In this document: in pieces, positions 1-9,813 of the stretch
Layout of the letters: every line of letters starts with the position of its first letter
How positions within the stretch are numbered: the first letter of the stretch is position 1
NCBI GenBank assembly: GCA_025463765.1
Contig: JAODBC010000048.1
Coordinates: forward strand, 1 to 64,000
Direction: 5' to 3'
Length of the DNA stretch: 64,000 nt
Source: Subtercola sp.
GTDB taxonomy: Bacteria > Actinomycetota > Actinomycetes > Actinomycetales > Microbacteriaceae
Program-made: the position numbers and the translations under genes
The notes under the pieces: model-generated
What the model was told of the DNA's origin: nothing
The model's database searches: none
What the model saw: the letters and a program-made list of their open reading frames with translations, nothing else

Positions 1-112
1 CGATGGTGGCGAACGGGTAGTTCGCCGCCAGAACCTGGTTTTTCGTGAGTGCGTTGAACAGGGTGGACTTGCCCACATTGGGCAGCCCGACGATCGCAAT
101 AGTTAGAGCCAC
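1..112 (-). CDS. ychF: Redox-regulated ATPase YchF (OLA1-like GTPase), N-terminus only, runs off window
   Basis: Reverse complement from GTG at 112 translates (V/M)[36 protein letters not shown], the YchF N-terminus with its P-loop. Confidence 0.9.
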   Translation of the reverse strand, partial: MALTIAIVGLPNVGKSTLFNALTKNQVLAANYPFATI

Positions 113-292
113 GAGGGTCTATCGTACCGGGGGTAGCGCAGTGCCCCGCCGGGCATCCGGATGCCCGTGCCCCTTCGTAAGACTGCTGCGCCGTATTGAG
201 GCGCGTGCACCGGCCTCAAATCGGCGCAACTGTCTTGCGAGCCGGCGCCGACCCGCTCGGCGACGATTGGGTGCTCACCCCTCGCCCTCCAG

Positions 293-360
293 CGAAAGAA
301 CCCCCTCGCGACGAAAGAACACCGTGCGCCGGCTTCTCTCGTCCGCCCCGGCTTCTCTCG
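293..360. repeat. 68-bp nested palindromic element, copy B (family also at 16154-16221)
   Basis: CGAAAGAA...GACGAAAGAAcaccgtgcgccggcTTCTCTCGTC...TTCTCTCG; same length and same CGTGCGCCGG-type centre as copy at 16154. Confidence 0.7.
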
Positions 361-462
361 CACGATCCGGCGCCTCCGGCCCGCGCGACGGCGAAGTCTG
401 CATCACACCAGGCGGGCCTCGCGGCGGCGCACCGACCTATACCGCGGGCACCAACGAGGCCA

Positions 463-1048
463 GCGGAACACGGCGACCGCGCTCGTCGCGTTCCGCGTCG
501 GTAGCGGCCAAAGCTCAAGGCACGAGCATCCACTCGCACGGTGCGCCGCAGAGGCGGCGGCGCACCAATTGGCACCGCGGCGCACCCAACGAAATCGAGA
601 GAAAGCGGCGACCGCGCTCGTCGCTTTCTCTGTTGGTAGCGGCCAACACTAAGGGCGCGAGCATCCGGTCGCACGCGTGCGCCGCAGAGGCGGCGGCGCA
701 CCCAACGGAATCGAGAGAAAGCGGCGACCGCACTCGTCGCTTTCTCTCGTGGTAGCGGCCAACACTAAGGGCGCGAGCATCCGGTCGCACGCGTGCGCCG
801 CAGAGGCGGCGGCGCACCCAACGGAATCGAGAGAAAGCGACGACCGCGCTCGTCGCTTTCTCTGCTGGTAGCGGCCAACACTAAGGGCGCGAGCATCCAG
901 TCGCACGCGTGCGCCGCAGAGGCGGCGGCGCACCCAACGAAATCGAGAGAAAGCGGCGACCGCACTCGTCGCTTTCTCTGCTGGTAGCGGCCAACACTCA
1001 AACCCGAGCATCCACTCGCACGGTGCGCCGCAGAGGCGGCGGCGCACA
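463..1048. repeat. Tandem array, 116-bp unit, about 5 copies, two hairpins per unit
   Basis: 'ggtagcggcc' at 500, 635, 751, 867, 983 (spacings 135, 116, 116, 116); hairpin AGAGAAAGCGrCGA-ccgcgc-TCGTCGCTTTCTCT at 598, 714, 830, 946; second hairpin TGCGCCGC-aga-GGCGGCGGCGCA in each unit. Confidence 0.95.
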
Positions 1049-1052
1049 AATA

Positions 1053-2555
1053 TTAATTGCGCGGGAAACCGAGGTTGATGCCGCCGTGGGAGGGGTCGAG
1101 CCAACGCGACGTGATCGCCTTCTGCCGGGTGAAGAAGTGGAAGCCGTCTGCTCCGTAGGCCTTCGTGTCGCCGAAGATGGAGTCTTTGAACCCGCCGAAG
1201 GAGTAGTACGAGACGGGCACGGGAATCGGCACGTTGATGCCGATCATGCCGACCTCGGCTTCGTTCTGGAAGCGGCGGGCCGCTCCCCCGTCGTTGGTGA
1301 AGATGGCGGTGCCGTTGCCGTAGCGGGAGGCATTGATGAGTTCGAGTCCGTCGTCGTAGGAGGCGACGCGCACGATGGAGAGCACCGGGCCGAAGATCTC
1401 GTCGGTGTAGACCCGAGAGGTGGTCGGCACCTTGTCGATGAGGGTCGGGCCGAGCCAGAAGCCGGCGTCGTCGCCGTCGACCTCGATGCCGCGACCGTCG
1501 ATGACGACCGTCGCGCCGTCTGCGGTGGCGATGTCGAGGTAAGACGAGACTTTATCGCGGTGCGCCTCAGTGACGAGGGGGCCCATGTCGCAGGCGCGCC
1601 GGCCATCGCCGACGACCAGCCCGGCCACTCGCGAGGTGATCTTGGCGATGAGGTCGTCGGCCACGGGTTCGACGGCGACGACGACCGAGATCGCCATGCA
1701 GCGCTCGCCGGCAGAGCCGAATCCGGCGTTGACGGCGGCGTCTGCCGCGAGATCGAGGTCTGCATCGGGAAGCACGAGCATGTGGTTCTTCGCGCCACCC
1801 AGGGCCTGCACGCGCTTGCCGTGCTGGGTAGCGGTTTCGTAGACGTAATGCGCAATCGGGGTCGAACCGACGAACGAGATGGATTTCACATCGGGGCTGG
1901 TGAGCAGACCATCCACCGCCTCTTTGTCGCCGTGCAGCACGTTCAGCACCCCGTCGGGCAGGCCCGCCTCAGTGAAGAGCGCAGCGAGCCAGTTCGCCGC
2001 AGAAGGGTCTTTCTCGCTCGGCTTCAGCACCACGGTGTTTCCGGCGGCGATGGCGATCGGAAAGAACCAGAGTGGAACCATGGCAGGAAAGTTGAACGGG
2101 CTGATGATTCCGACCACGCCGAGCGGCTGGCGAGTCGAGTAGACGTCGACGCCGGTCGAGACGTTTTCTGAGTACTCCCCCTTGATCAGGTGCGGAAAAC
2201 CTGTCGCGAATTCGACGACCTCAAGACCGCGGGAGATTTCGCCCGCCGCGTCAGAGAGCACCTTGCCGTGCTCGCTGGTCAGAATCTCGGCCAACTCCCC
2301 CGTGCGCTGCGAAAGCAGCTCCCGGAACCGGAACATGATCTGCTGCCGCCGCGCCAGCGAAGTGTCGCGCCAGCCCGGAAACGCGGCCTTGGCCGCAAGA
2401 ATGGCGGCCTCGATCTCGGCAGCGTTCGCGAGCGCAACGCTCTTGGTCTGCAGACCGCGCGCGGGGTCGTACACGGGCGCGGTGCGACCGCTGCCGCTCA
2501 CGGATTCGGCGCCGTTGATGTAATGGTTGACGACGGGCAAAGCGGTGTCTGACAT
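1053..2555 (-). CDS. mmsA: CoA-acylating methylmalonate-semialdehyde dehydrogenase
   Basis: 500 aa, ALDH family with NHYINGAESVSGSGRTAPVYDPA N-terminus and GSAGERCMAIS active-site Cys motif. Confidence 0.93.
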   Translation of the reverse strand: MSDTALPVVNHYINGAESVSGSGRTAPVYDPARGLQTKSVALANAAEIEAAILAAKAAFPGWRDTSLARRQQIMFRFRELLSQRTGELAEILTSEHGKVLSDAAGEISRGLEVVEFATGFPHLIKGEYSENVSTGVDVYSTRQPLGVVGIISPFNFPAMVPLWFFPIAIAAGNTVVLKPSEKDPSAANWLAALFTEAGLPDGVLNVLHGDKEAVDGLLTSPDVKSISFVGSTPIAHYVYETATQHGKRVQALGGAKNHMLVLPDADLDLAADAAVNAGFGSAGERCMAISVVVAVEPVADDLIAKITSRVAGLVVGDGRRACDMGPLVTEAHRDKVSSYLDIATADGATVVIDGRGIEVDGDDAGFWLGPTLIDKVPTTSRVYTDEIFGPVLSIVRVASYDDGLELINASRYGNGTAIFTNDGGAARRFQNEAEVGMIGINVPIPVPVSYYSFGGFKDSIFGDTKAYGADGFHFFTRQKAITSRWLDPSHGGINLGFPRN

Positions 2556-2665
2556 GGCTGTGGCGTTCCTTTTCTGACGGTTACTCGATCACCCTAATAC
2601 GCATTCGTGACGGCTGGCCGACCTCGTTGCGGGCTAGTGTCGGAGGCTGCTGCGACACTGAAAAC

Positions 2666-4213
2666 ATGGATGCATTGGTAACCGTTCTGATCGGCCTCGC
2701 CATCGGGCTCGCTCTGGGCTTTCTCGTGGGCTGGCTTCTGCGGGCGCGGCGTTCCGCCGGCGGCGCGGCGGGCGACGCGACGGCCGCCGCCGGCTTGGCC
2801 GAGCTCGTCGAACTGCAGACGCTGAAGGCGACGGCCGAGGTGACGACGGCAGGCTTACGCGAACAGCTCGCCCAGGCAGAGGCCCGGGCTCTTGCGCAGG
2901 CAGAGGAGGCCCGCGGGCGTGCGATCGAATTGCGCGAGCAGACGGATGCCCAGCTCACCGATGCCCGCCTGCGAGTGGTTGAGGCGCGCGAGAACAGCGA
3001 AGCCCAGCTCGCTTCGGCCCGTGAGCAGTTCGCCGCTCGTCTGCGGGAGCAAGAACTGCTGTTCCGCGAGCAGATCAGTGCCGCAGATGCCCAGTACCGC
3101 AACCAGATCGCCCAGCAAGAAGAGCGGCTGGCGGAATTCCAGCAGCGCCTTGCCGATGTGCAGCGCGCCGAAGCCGAGCGGGTGAAGTCCGACGGCAAGG
3201 TGCTTGTGGCCTTGAGCCCCGTGCAAGAGAGCCTGCGACTGGTGCAGGCGAAGGTCACCGAACTCGAAGAGCAGCGCCGACAACAGCACGGCGAGCTGAG
3301 CCAGCAGTTGAAGTCGGCGACGGAGTCCGAAGAGCGGCTGCGCAACACCGCGGAGTCGCTTGCCTCGGCCTTACGCTCGAACAGCACCCGCGGGGTGTGG
3401 GGCGAGACGCAGCTCCGTAACGTAGTGGAGGCGGCCGGGCTGCTCGACCGGGTCGACTTCGAGGTGCAATCCAGCCTCACCAGCGACAACGGCGCTGGGC
3501 GCCCCGACATGGTGGTACACCTGCCGGGCGGCAAGAACATCGCCGTCGACGCGAAGGTGCCGTTCAACGCCTATCTTGAGGCCAGTCAGATTCCGGCGAC
3601 CGCGACCGGCGCCGAGGGTGCGCGCCGGGCCGAGCTGCTCAAGGCGCATGTGAAGGCCGTGCGCGACCACATCACGACGCTCGGCACGAAGGGCTACTGG
3701 GCGGGGCTCGATGCGTCTCCCGAGCTGGTGGTGGCGTTCATCCCGAGCGAGTCGCTCATCTCGACGGCCATGGAGGCCGACCCGAGCATCATGGATTTCG
3801 CGTTCAGCAAACGCGTGGCGCTCGTGTCGCCCGTGACGCTGTGGTCGCTGTTGAAGACCGTGGCGTTCAGCTGGCAGCAAGACGTGCTCACTCATGAGGC
3901 CAAGACCCTGTTCGACCTCAGCAAAGAGCTGTACTCGCGCCTCGCCGTGACGGCGTCGCACATCGAGAAGCTGGGCAGCACAATCGACCGCACGGTGAAG
4001 CACTACAACGCGTTCATCGGCTCGTTCGAGCGCAACGTGTACTCGACCGCGCGCAAGCTGAACTCGCTCGACGAGTCGATCGTGCTCAAGCCGCTCGAGC
4101 CCATCGAAGAGAAGGCCCGCGACCTCACGAGCCCCGAGCTGGTGGCCCAGCTCGAACTTGAAGACGACCTCAACAGCGTCGACGACCGCTCACCGCAACC
4201 CCGCCTCATCTAG
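2666..4213 (+). CDS. rmuC: DNA recombination protein RmuC
   Basis: N-terminal TM, coiled coil, then RmuC domain (STRGVWGETQLRNVVEAAGLL, DAKVPFNAYLEA); ATG at 2666. Confidence 0.9.
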   Translation: MDALVTVLIGLAIGLALGFLVGWLLRARRSAGGAAGDATAAAGLAELVELQTLKATAEVTTAGLREQLAQAEARALAQAEEARGRAIELREQTDAQLTDARLRVVEARENSEAQLASAREQFAARLREQELLFREQISAADAQYRNQIAQQEERLAEFQQRLADVQRAEAERVKSDGKVLVALSPVQESLRLVQAKVTELEEQRRQQHGELSQQLKSATESEERLRNTAESLASALRSNSTRGVWGETQLRNVVEAAGLLDRVDFEVQSSLTSDNGAGRPDMVVHLPGGKNIAVDAKVPFNAYLEASQIPATATGAEGARRAELLKAHVKAVRDHITTLGTKGYWAGLDASPELVVAFIPSESLISTAMEADPSIMDFAFSKRVALVSPVTLWSLLKTVAFSWQQDVLTHEAKTLFDLSKELYSRLAVTASHIEKLGSTIDRTVKHYNAFIGSFERNVYSTARKLNSLDESIVLKPLEPIEEKARDLTSPELVAQLELEDDLNSVDDRSPQPRLI

Positions 4214-4284
4214 GCCAGAGCAGCCTCAGCAGGCCAGCCTCAGCAGACCCACCTCGCCAGGCCCGCTTCATCTGACCTGCGGTT

Positions 4285-5268
4285 CTAGAGCCACTTCTCG
4301 GCGAGGTGGTCGGCCTCGATACGGCGGATCGTGCCCGAGTGCGAACGGAGCACGATCGACTCGGTGCGCAGAATGGGGCCGAGGCGCTTGACACCGGCGA
4401 CGAGGCCGCCGTCTGTGACACCCGTGGCCACGAAGAACGTGTTGTCGCTCGAGACCAGGTCGTTCGCCTCGTAGAGCTTGTCGAGGTCGAGGCCGGCGTC
4501 GATGCCCTTCTGGCGTTCGTCGTCGTCTTTCGGGGCGAGCCGCGTCTGAATGAACCCGCCGAGCGCCTTGATGGCGCACGCCGTGGCCACCCCCTCGGGG
4601 CTGCCGCCGATGCCGACGCACATGTCGATACGGGTGCCGTATCGCGCGGCGTTGATGCCGCCCGCAACGTCGCCGTCGAGCATGAGCCGGGTGCCGGCAC
4701 CCGTCGCGCGGATGTCTTCGATGAGCTGCTGGTGCCGCGGCCGGTCGAGCACTGCCACGCGGATGTCGCCGACCGCTTTTCCTTTGGCCTTCGCGAGCGC
4801 CCGGATGTTGTCGCCGATCGGCCGGTCGATGTCGATCACGCCGATGCCGTAGGCGTCGGTCACGATCTTGTTCATGTAGAAGACCGACGATGCGTCGAGC
4901 ATCGTGCCACGGTCGGAGGCGGCCAGCATCGAAATGGCGTTCTGGCGGCCGGCAGCGGTGAGCGAGGTGCCGTCGATCGGGTCGACAGCAATGTCGCACG
5001 AAGGGCCCCGGCCAGTGCCGACGTGCTCACCGTTGAAGAGCATGGGGGCTTTGTCTTTCTCACCCTCGCCGATGACGATCACACCGTCGAAGTCCACCGT
5101 GCCGAGGAAGGCGCGCATCGCATCGACCGCGGCGCCGTCGGCCGCGTTCTTGTCGCCCTTTCCGATGAACGGCTGTGCTCGAATCGCGGCCGCCTCGGTG
5201 GCTCGCACCAGCTCGAGGGCGAGGTTACGGTCGGGGTGCTCGTAGAGGGGGGAGCTGTCAGCGGTCAT
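4285..5268 (-). CDS. glpX: Class II fructose-bisphosphatase
   Basis: GKGDKNAADGAAVDAMR, IVIGEGEKDKAPMLFNGE, DPIDGTS motifs. Confidence 0.95.
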   Translation of the reverse strand: MTADSSPLYEHPDRNLALELVRATEAAAIRAQPFIGKGDKNAADGAAVDAMRAFLGTVDFDGVIVIGEGEKDKAPMLFNGEHVGTGRGPSCDIAVDPIDGTSLTAAGRQNAISMLAASDRGTMLDASSVFYMNKIVTDAYGIGVIDIDRPIGDNIRALAKAKGKAVGDIRVAVLDRPRHQQLIEDIRATGAGTRLMLDGDVAGGINAARYGTRIDMCVGIGGSPEGVATACAIKALGGFIQTRLAPKDDDERQKGIDAGLDLDKLYEANDLVSSDNTFFVATGVTDGGLVAGVKRLGPILRTESIVLRSHSGTIRRIEADHLAEKWL

Positions 5269-5449
5269 GGAAACGTTCCTTCCGGGGAATGCAGGATGCT
5301 CAGGCCCCAGCGATTCGGCGGCGCCGAGCGGAGGCTGTACGCCACCAATGCGGCTCCCAGCCTATCGCTCGGGTGCTACCACGCGCTTTCGCTAGACTCG
5401 GTGCTGTATGCAGGCCGGCGCTGCCCTCGCGCCCACCAAAGGAGATGAC

Positions 5450-6502
5450 ATGCCCATTGCCACGCCCGATCAGTACGCTGAGATGCTCGACAAAGCAAAG
5501 GCCGGCGGTTTCGCCTACCCCGCCGTCAACGTTTCGTCGTCGCAGACCCTGAACGCGGTGCTGCAGGGGCTCTCAGACGCGGGCTCCGACGGCATCATCC
5601 AGGTGACGACCGGCGGTGCCGACTACTTCGCCGGCCAGCGCGCCGTTTCGCCCACCGGCAGCGCGCGGGCGACCGGCGCTCTCGCCTTCGCCGCGTTCGC
5701 GCACGAGGTCGCGAAGAACTATCCCATCACGATCGCCCTGCACACCGACCACTGCCCGAAGAACGCGCTCGACACCTTTGTGCTGCCGCTCATCGAAGCG
5801 TCTGAGGCGGCCGTGAAGGCCGGCGGCGAGCCCATCTTCCAGTCGCACATGTGGGACGGCTCGGCGATTCCCCTCGACGAGAACCTCGTCATCGCCGAAG
5901 ACATGCTGAAGCGCACGAAGGCCATCAACGCGATTCTCGAGGTGGAGATCGGCGTGGTCGGCGGCGAAGAAGACGGCGTGAGCCACGACATCAACGAGCA
6001 CCTCTACACCTCGGTGGCAGATGCTCTGGCCACCGTCGAGGCGCTCGGACTCGGCGAGAACGGCCGGTACATGGCGGCCCTCACGTTCGGCAATGTGCAC
6101 GGCGTGTACAAGCCCGGCAACGTGAAGCTGCGCCCCGAGCTGCTCAAGGAGATTCAAGACGGCGTGTACGCGAAGTATGCCTCGGTGCTCGGCGACAACA
6201 CGAAGCCGTTCGATCTCGTGTTCCACGGCGGGTCGGGCTCGAGCGACGCCGAGATCTCTGAAGCCGTGTCGAACGGTGTCATCAAGATGAACATCGACAC
6301 CGACACGCAGTACGCCTTCACCCGCTCGATCGCGGGCACGATGTTCACGAACTACGACGGCGTTCTCAAGGTCGACGGCGAGGTCGGCAGCAAGAAGATC
6401 TACGACCCGCGCGCCTGGGGCAAGATCGCCGAGACCGCCATGGCGGCTCGCGTGATCGAGGCCACCGAGCAACTGGGTTCCGCCGGCCACTCGGGCAAGT
6501 AG
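5450..6502 (+). CDS. fbaA: Class II fructose-bisphosphate aldolase
   Basis: MPIATPDQYAEMLDKAKAGGFAYPAVNVSSSQT..., HTDHC, VFHGGSGSSD motifs. Confidence 0.95.
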   Translation: MPIATPDQYAEMLDKAKAGGFAYPAVNVSSSQTLNAVLQGLSDAGSDGIIQVTTGGADYFAGQRAVSPTGSARATGALAFAAFAHEVAKNYPITIALHTDHCPKNALDTFVLPLIEASEAAVKAGGEPIFQSHMWDGSAIPLDENLVIAEDMLKRTKAINAILEVEIGVVGGEEDGVSHDINEHLYTSVADALATVEALGLGENGRYMAALTFGNVHGVYKPGNVKLRPELLKEIQDGVYAKYASVLGDNTKPFDLVFHGGSGSSDAEISEAVSNGVIKMNIDTDTQYAFTRSIAGTMFTNYDGVLKVDGEVGSKKIYDPRAWGKIAETAMAARVIEATEQLGSAGHSGK

Positions 6503-6644
6503 CCGGGTAAGCCGGTCGCCCGGGCAGCTTGATAGCCCGGTAACCGGAGAAACGCCCAGACCTTCGGGCCGGATCGACGTTTCGTTCCGGCCTGCGGGCA
6601 ACACACGAGCACGAAGACAAGGGCCTCGGCCCGGTGAATCGAAC

Positions 6645-7337
6645 ATGAGCGACGAACGACCCAAACCGAAGTACGGCGAACTGGCGCCCCCGGGCTGGAG
6701 CTGGCAGCCGCCGGCGCCTCCGGCGAACGACTCCGACGTTCCAACTCCCTCTGGCGCGGGCCCCTACGGCGAGCCTGGTCCGGCTACCGGTACGCCGTCG
6801 GCCCCGACAACTCACGGGGGCTCTGACGGCTCGTCGCGCCCTGCCGCGCCGTACAGCGCGCCGCCACAGCCCTACGCCCCGCCCGGCGGCCATCCGGGTG
6901 CGTATCCGGGCGCCGGGCAAGGCTTGCCCCCCGGCGCCGGCCCGGGAAGCACAGCGCCCAAGCCCGTCAACACGGTCGATGTCGCCGTAACGGGCATCCT
7001 GCTGTTCCTCGGCGTGCTGCTGTCAGCGAGCATGCTTCCCGCCTTGTTCGACTTCAACAGCGTGCTCGCTCAGGCAGCGACGGCGCAGGGATACACCGGG
7101 TTCGAGGCGTCGTCGGCGTCGAGCACGGCGGGCATCATCGCGGCCGTCGTGACGATCGTGCTTCAGCTGCTCGCCATCGTGATCGGCGTGCGCCGCATTC
7201 AGCGCCGACGGCTCGCCTTTCCCTTCGTGCTGGGCCTCGGCATCCTGACGTTCGCGGTGTGGATCGCAGCCATCGTCTTCGCGTTCTTTAACGACCCCGC
7301 CTTCATGCAGCAGGTCATGTCGACTACCGCCCCGTAA
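6645..7337 (+). CDS. Pro/Gly-rich N-terminus plus multi-TM hypothetical membrane protein (DUF6264-like)
   Basis: ORF with low-complexity N-terminus and hydrophobic C-terminal segments. Confidence 0.75.
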   Translation: MSDERPKPKYGELAPPGWSWQPPAPPANDSDVPTPSGAGPYGEPGPATGTPSAPTTHGGSDGSSRPAAPYSAPPQPYAPPGGHPGAYPGAGQGLPPGAGPGSTAPKPVNTVDVAVTGILLFLGVLLSASMLPALFDFNSVLAQAATAQGYTGFEASSASSTAGIIAAVVTIVLQLLAIVIGVRRIQRRRLAFPFVLGLGILTFAVWIAAIVFAFFNDPAFMQQVMSTTAP

Positions 7338-7370
7338 ACCGTCGATCTCACCAGGTGCGGCTCGAGCGAG

Positions 7371-8948
7371 TCAGGCGCCGCGTAACATTTTGAGACGGCC
7401 GAGCAGCTCGGGGGCGGTTCGGTCGAAGAGTGCTCCGCCTCGGCGGATGCCGACGACCGCGAACACCGCGCCGAGCACGATGCCGACCAGCAGCGCCAGC
7501 CAGCCGAGCACCGGCATGCCGAACAGGATGCTCGCCCCGGCCAGCAGAATCTCGGGGAGCGTCAGCAACAGCAGAATTCCCCAAATGGCGAACGCACTCA
7601 AGGCCGTGGTGAACCCCGCGCCGGGTGCGGATTTGAACGGGTTGTCGCCGGCGGCCGGCACGGGAATCACGATGCGCGCGGACGAGACAGCGCACAAGCC
7701 GATGCCCGAGAGCATCGCTCCGATGGCCATACCCGCGATGGGCGGCAGCAGCCCCCACGAGCCGGTGACGGCCACGGTGATGAGGGTGGCGAGCAGCACC
7801 AGCGGCAGGGCGATGATGCCGAGCGCAACGGCACGGCCGAGCCGATCATCTCTGCCCCGCACCCCGTCGGCGACATGGGTGGCGAACGCGGTTCCGTCGT
7901 ACGAGACGTCGGTGTACGTGCTGAGCGAGAGCAGAAACGCTATCAGCGGCCCGGTCAGGTTGAGCAGCGTGAGCGAATGAAAGTTGTACGAGTAGAACAA
8001 CAACAAGATGGGTATCAGCGGAACCACGATGAGCTGGCGAGCGTAGCGCGGGTCGCGCAACCAGTAGGTGAGGGAGCGGGCAGCGACGGCCCCCGCAGGC
8101 GTCGCCGGAAAAACGCCGAACAGGCCGATCTTTCCCCGGGCCACTCTCTTGCGCGCGCTCGACGCGGGCGTCACCAGAGCAATGGCCAGGCTACGCCGCC
8201 AGAGCACGGCGAGCAGCGCGAGTGTCACCAGCGTGATGACGAACTTGAGAGCCGCCGCGCCGGAGTCTCCCCGTGCGATGTCAGCGGGCACCGACCAAGG
8301 TGCGCCGAGTGGGCTCCAGCTCAATGCTGCGGCCAGCGCGGGCAGCGCATCGGCTGACGTGCGAACGCCCTGAGCGACGAAGAAGATGATCGGCCCGAGC
8401 AGAATCAACGGAATGAAGATCAGGATGCCCGACAATTCCCTGAACCGGCGCCGCGACGACAGCGACACGCTGAGCGCCGCGACCAGTCGCGAACCGACGA
8501 CGCAGATGAGCACGCCGAACACTGCGCAGACCAGCGCTGCAACGGCGGCGAGTGGATACCGGATCCACGTGCCCACCGTCGCGAGCGCCGCGATCGACGT
8601 GATGATGCCCGGGATGCCCAGCACTCCGGCAAGCGTCAGCCCCAGCAGCAGCTTCGACATCGGCAACGGAAATTGCACCAGTTTGGCGGGTTCGAGCGTC
8701 TGTTCGATGCCCGTCGCGACCAGCGGCACCAGAATCCAGCCCAAGATGAGCGCCGAACCGGCCAGCACGACGACGGTGCTCGCCAGCTCGATCGGGGCGA
8801 AGCCGAGCGCAACGAGCCCGACCACCGCGAGAAACAGCACGCCGAGGCCATAGAGGCCGCCGATGATGACCGCGACCAGCTGCCAGGGGCTGCGCCGCAG
8901 CGTGTTGCCGAGAACGCGAAAGCGCAGCCTCAGGAGTGCCGTAACCAT
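7371..8948 (-). CDS. ABC transporter permease (multi-TM)
   Basis: Hydrophobic protein starting MVTALLRLRFRVLGNTLRR, overlapping the upstream ATPase stop (8930). Confidence 0.85.
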   Translation of the reverse strand: MVTALLRLRFRVLGNTLRRSPWQLVAVIIGGLYGLGVLFLAVVGLVALGFAPIELASTVVVLAGSALILGWILVPLVATGIEQTLEPAKLVQFPLPMSKLLLGLTLAGVLGIPGIITSIAALATVGTWIRYPLAAVAALVCAVFGVLICVVGSRLVAALSVSLSSRRRFRELSGILIFIPLILLGPIIFFVAQGVRTSADALPALAAALSWSPLGAPWSVPADIARGDSGAAALKFVITLVTLALLAVLWRRSLAIALVTPASSARKRVARGKIGLFGVFPATPAGAVAARSLTYWLRDPRYARQLIVVPLIPILLLFYSYNFHSLTLLNLTGPLIAFLLSLSTYTDVSYDGTAFATHVADGVRGRDDRLGRAVALGIIALPLVLLATLITVAVTGSWGLLPPIAGMAIGAMLSGIGLCAVSSARIVIPVPAAGDNPFKSAPGAGFTTALSAFAIWGILLLLTLPEILLAGASILFGMPVLGWLALLVGIVLGAVFAVVGIRRGGALFDRTAPELLGRLKMLRGA

Positions 8949-9736
8949 TCGGGCCCTTCGGAGTGGTGCCGCCCGCCGACCAGTTCGACGAAACGGTCTT
9001 CGAGCGAGGCCGATCCGCGCACCTCGTCGATGGTTCCGGCCGCGAGCACACGCCCGGCCGAGACCACGGCGACGCGGTCGCACATGCGCTGCACGAGATC
9101 CATCACGTGGCTCGAGACGATGACCGTTCCCCCGCCTGTGACGTATTCGGTCAGCATGTCGCGGATGTTCGCGGCCGACACCGGGTCGACCGATTCGAAC
9201 GGCTCGTCGAGCACCAGCAGTTTGGGCGCGTGCACGAGAGCACAGGCGAGCGCGATCTTCTTCGTCATACCGGCCGAATAGTCGACGACCGCGGTGCCGG
9301 CGGCGCTCTCGAGATCGAGTAGCCGCAGCAGGTCGCCCACGCGTTCAGCGACGGTCTGCCGATCCATTCCGAAGAGCAGTCCGTTGTACGTGACGAGTTG
9401 CTCGCCCGTCAGGCGGTCGAACAGCTTGACGCCATCAGAGAGGTTGCCCACGAGCTGCTTCGCCTCGAGCGGGCTCTGCCACATGTCGACGCCGTGGATG
9501 AACGACTGCCCGGCATCTGGCCGCAACAGGCCTGTCGCCATCGACAGCGTGGTCGTTTTGCCCGCACCGTTCGGGCCGACCAGACCGTACAGCGACCCGA
9601 CCGGAACACTCAGACTGAGGTCGTCGACGGCGAGCTTCTCACCGAACCGTTTGGTGAGGCCGCGCAGCTCGAGGGCGGCAACTGGCCCCGAGGTGGGTGT
9701 GGTTTCGGTGGCTGGAACCGGGAGGTCTGACGTCAA
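8930..9736 (-). CDS. ABC transporter ATP-binding protein
   Basis: Walker A GPNGAGKTTTL, signature-region YSAGMTKK, Walker B LLVLDEPFESVDP. Confidence 0.93.
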   Translation of the reverse strand: MTSDLPVPATETTPTSGPVAALELRGLTKRFGEKLAVDDLSLSVPVGSLYGLVGPNGAGKTTTLSMATGLLRPDAGQSFIHGVDMWQSPLEAKQLVGNLSDGVKLFDRLTGEQLVTYNGLLFGMDRQTVAERVGDLLRLLDLESAAGTAVVDYSAGMTKKIALACALVHAPKLLVLDEPFESVDPVSAANIRDMLTEYVTGGGTVIVSSHVMDLVQRMCDRVAVVSAGRVLAAGTIDEVRGSASLEDRFVELVGGRHHSEGPEWLRHS

Positions 9737-9813
9737 ACCGATCTCCTTGTCGTCGGCACCCCACCCCCGTTCGAGGGTGGCGGGCGCACTGCAAGGCTAT
9801 CGTGTGTGAACGC

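Noticed and set aside
463-1048. Possible CRISPR array or coding repeat protein (116-bp units)
   Set aside because: No spacer structure; 116 is not a multiple of 3, so reading frame is not maintained; better explained as a non-coding hairpin array.
909-2171. 420-aa plus-strand ORF
   Set aside because: Antisense to mmsA; composition (V/G/D/R/H-rich, no domain) is typical of a high-GC shadow ORF.
7371-9736. Possible antibiotic-export or bacteriocin system (ABC ATPase plus permease)
   Set aside because: No precursor, modification or immunity genes adjacent; looks like a generic ABC-2-like exporter pair.
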